A stretch of DNA of 12,226 bases from Treponema sp. (GTDB lineage Bacteria; Spirochaetota; Spirochaetia; Treponematales; Breznakiellaceae): assembly GCA_031275035.1 (NCBI GenBank), contig JAISPH010000196.1:1-12226 (forward strand). Direction: 5' to 3'. Made by a program: the position numbers and the translations under genes. Positions 11,453 to 12,226 of this stretch are shown in pieces (the stretch's first letter is position 1; every line of letters begins with the position of its first letter). The notes under the pieces were generated by a model. That model was not told the DNA's origin, searched no databases, and saw only the letters and a list, made by a program, of their open reading frames with translations.

Positions 11453-12226
11453 ATGAAAAAGAAATCCGTTACCTGTCTGGTATTGTATCTGCTGACCGCC
11501 GTCATTCTGCTCTGGACCCTGGTTCCGATTCTTTGGATGGGGATGGCTTCGGTCAAAACAGAGGTGGAAAGCTTCTCCATGCCGCCAAAGTTTATCTTTA
11601 AGCCGACCTTCGATACTTATCAGTTTATGTTTTCAAAACGGGGGAACTTTACTCGCTTCCTGGCAAACAGCCTGATAGCCTCGGTGCTTTCCACCATTGT
11701 TTCCCTGATATTGGGCAGCCTTGGCGGGTACGCCCTTGCCCGGGGGAAATTCAAAAAAACCCAGGCGATTTCCTTCTGGATCATCAGTACCCGGATGGCC
11801 CCCATCCCGGCGGTGGTCCTGCCCCTTTATATGATTTTTGCCAAGCTGGGTATGGTGGGAACCATGCCGGGGCTGGTCTTTGCCTATACTACTTTTAACC
11901 TTCCCTTTGCCCTTTGGATGATGCTGATCTTCTTTAAGGAAGTGCCCATTGCCATTGAAGAGGCGGCCCGGGTGGACGGCTACAGTAAATTTCAAACCTT
12001 TCTCTATATAACTATTCCCACGGCTCTGCCGGGTATTATGGCTACGGCAGTGCTCTGCCTGATGTTCTCGTGGAATGATTATGTCTTTGCATCGGTCCTC
12101 TCGGGACACAGAACCCAGACGGTTCCGGTGGCGGCTTCGCTTTTGATTACCCAAACCGGCATTGCCTGGGGGCAGGCCATGGCGACCGGGACCATCATCG
12201 TATTGCCCATGCTGATCTGCGGTCTT
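11453..12226 (+). CDS. ABC sugar transporter permease, MalG type, 3' end missing
   Basis: 258 residues are visible before the window ends; the family is usually about 275-290, so little is missing. The first membrane segment (about 8-30) is followed by an N-terminal outer loop with PPKFIFKPTFDTYQFMF. Further segments lie near 70-95, 108-130, 138-160 and 190-212. The EAA loop is at 169-189: EEAARVDGYSKFQTFLYITIP. FSWNDYVFA (205-213) is characteristic of MalG-like permeases. The ATG is two bases after the previous stop, with GGAGG inside the end of the upstream gene, so both permeases are co-translated and probably form a heterodimer. Confidence 0.95.
   Translation, partial: MKKKSVTCLVLYLLTAVILLWTLVPILWMGMASVKTEVESFSMPPKFIFKPTFDTYQFMFSKRGNFTRFLANSLIASVLSTIVSLILGSLGGYALARGKFKKTQAISFWIISTRMAPIPAVVLPLYMIFAKLGMVGTMPGLVFAYTTFNLPFALWMMLIFFKEVPIAIEEAARVDGYSKFQTFLYITIPTALPGIMATAVLCLMFSWNDYVFASVLSGHRTQTVPVAASLLITQTGIAWGQAMATGTIIVLPMLICGL

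Overview
This is a GC-rich bacterial window with two blocks. A conserved core block, read on the minus strand, is rpmH-rnpA-yidD-yidC-khpB(jag) plus an exported protein of unknown function. A carbohydrate-uptake block consists of a ROK repressor and PfkB-family sugar kinase on the minus strand, divergent from an ABC importer (lipoprotein binding protein plus two permeases) on the plus strand. The gene order, the YidC with a long periplasmic domain, the lipoprotein-type binding protein and the many small intergenic palindromes fit a spirochaete, most likely a termite-gut-type Treponema. That assignment rests on recognition, not on a search.

Layout. 3-644 (+): 3' part of an NlpC/P60 peptidase. 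It converges on 697-1506 (-), a secreted unknown protein, with a hairpin between them. 1506-5104 (-): the core block, in transcription order rpmH (5104), rnpA, yidD, yidC, khpB and the unknown gene, with 1-base TAATG and TAGTG junctions. A good promoter at 5367-5395 lies about 260 bases upstream of rpmH. 5105-5869 has no believable gene; it holds that leader, a pair of imperfect direct repeats and an array of six 21-bp units, each with a TATAC-NN-GTATA dyad. 5870-8188 (-): kinase and ROK regulator, arranged ROK then kinase with a 9-base gap. 8189-8841: a 653-base divergent control region with a structured ROK leader, promoters for both directions, a run of five small hairpins and an inverted 25-bp repeat. 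8842-12226 (+): binding protein, hairpin-rich gap, MalF-type permease and MalG-type permease, the last cut by the window end.

The core genes make ribosomal protein L34, the RNase P protein, two inner-membrane insertion factors and an RNA-binding protein. The sugar genes look like one regulon: import by the ABC transporter, phosphorylation by the kinase and control by the ROK protein. The sugar cannot be named from sequence, and the ATPase is not in the window.

The most unusual content is non-coding: (1) the helically phased six-dyad array at 5631-5761; (2) a recurrent GGCGGGGA..GTCATT element found three times, each time as the 3' arm of a stem; (3) a five-hairpin element at 8577-8733 closed by a long-range stem and followed by a T-run; (4) dispersed pieces shared between distant intergenic regions, namely an 18-bp identity, C(TTCA)G hairpins and CCCGGCCGGG hairpins.
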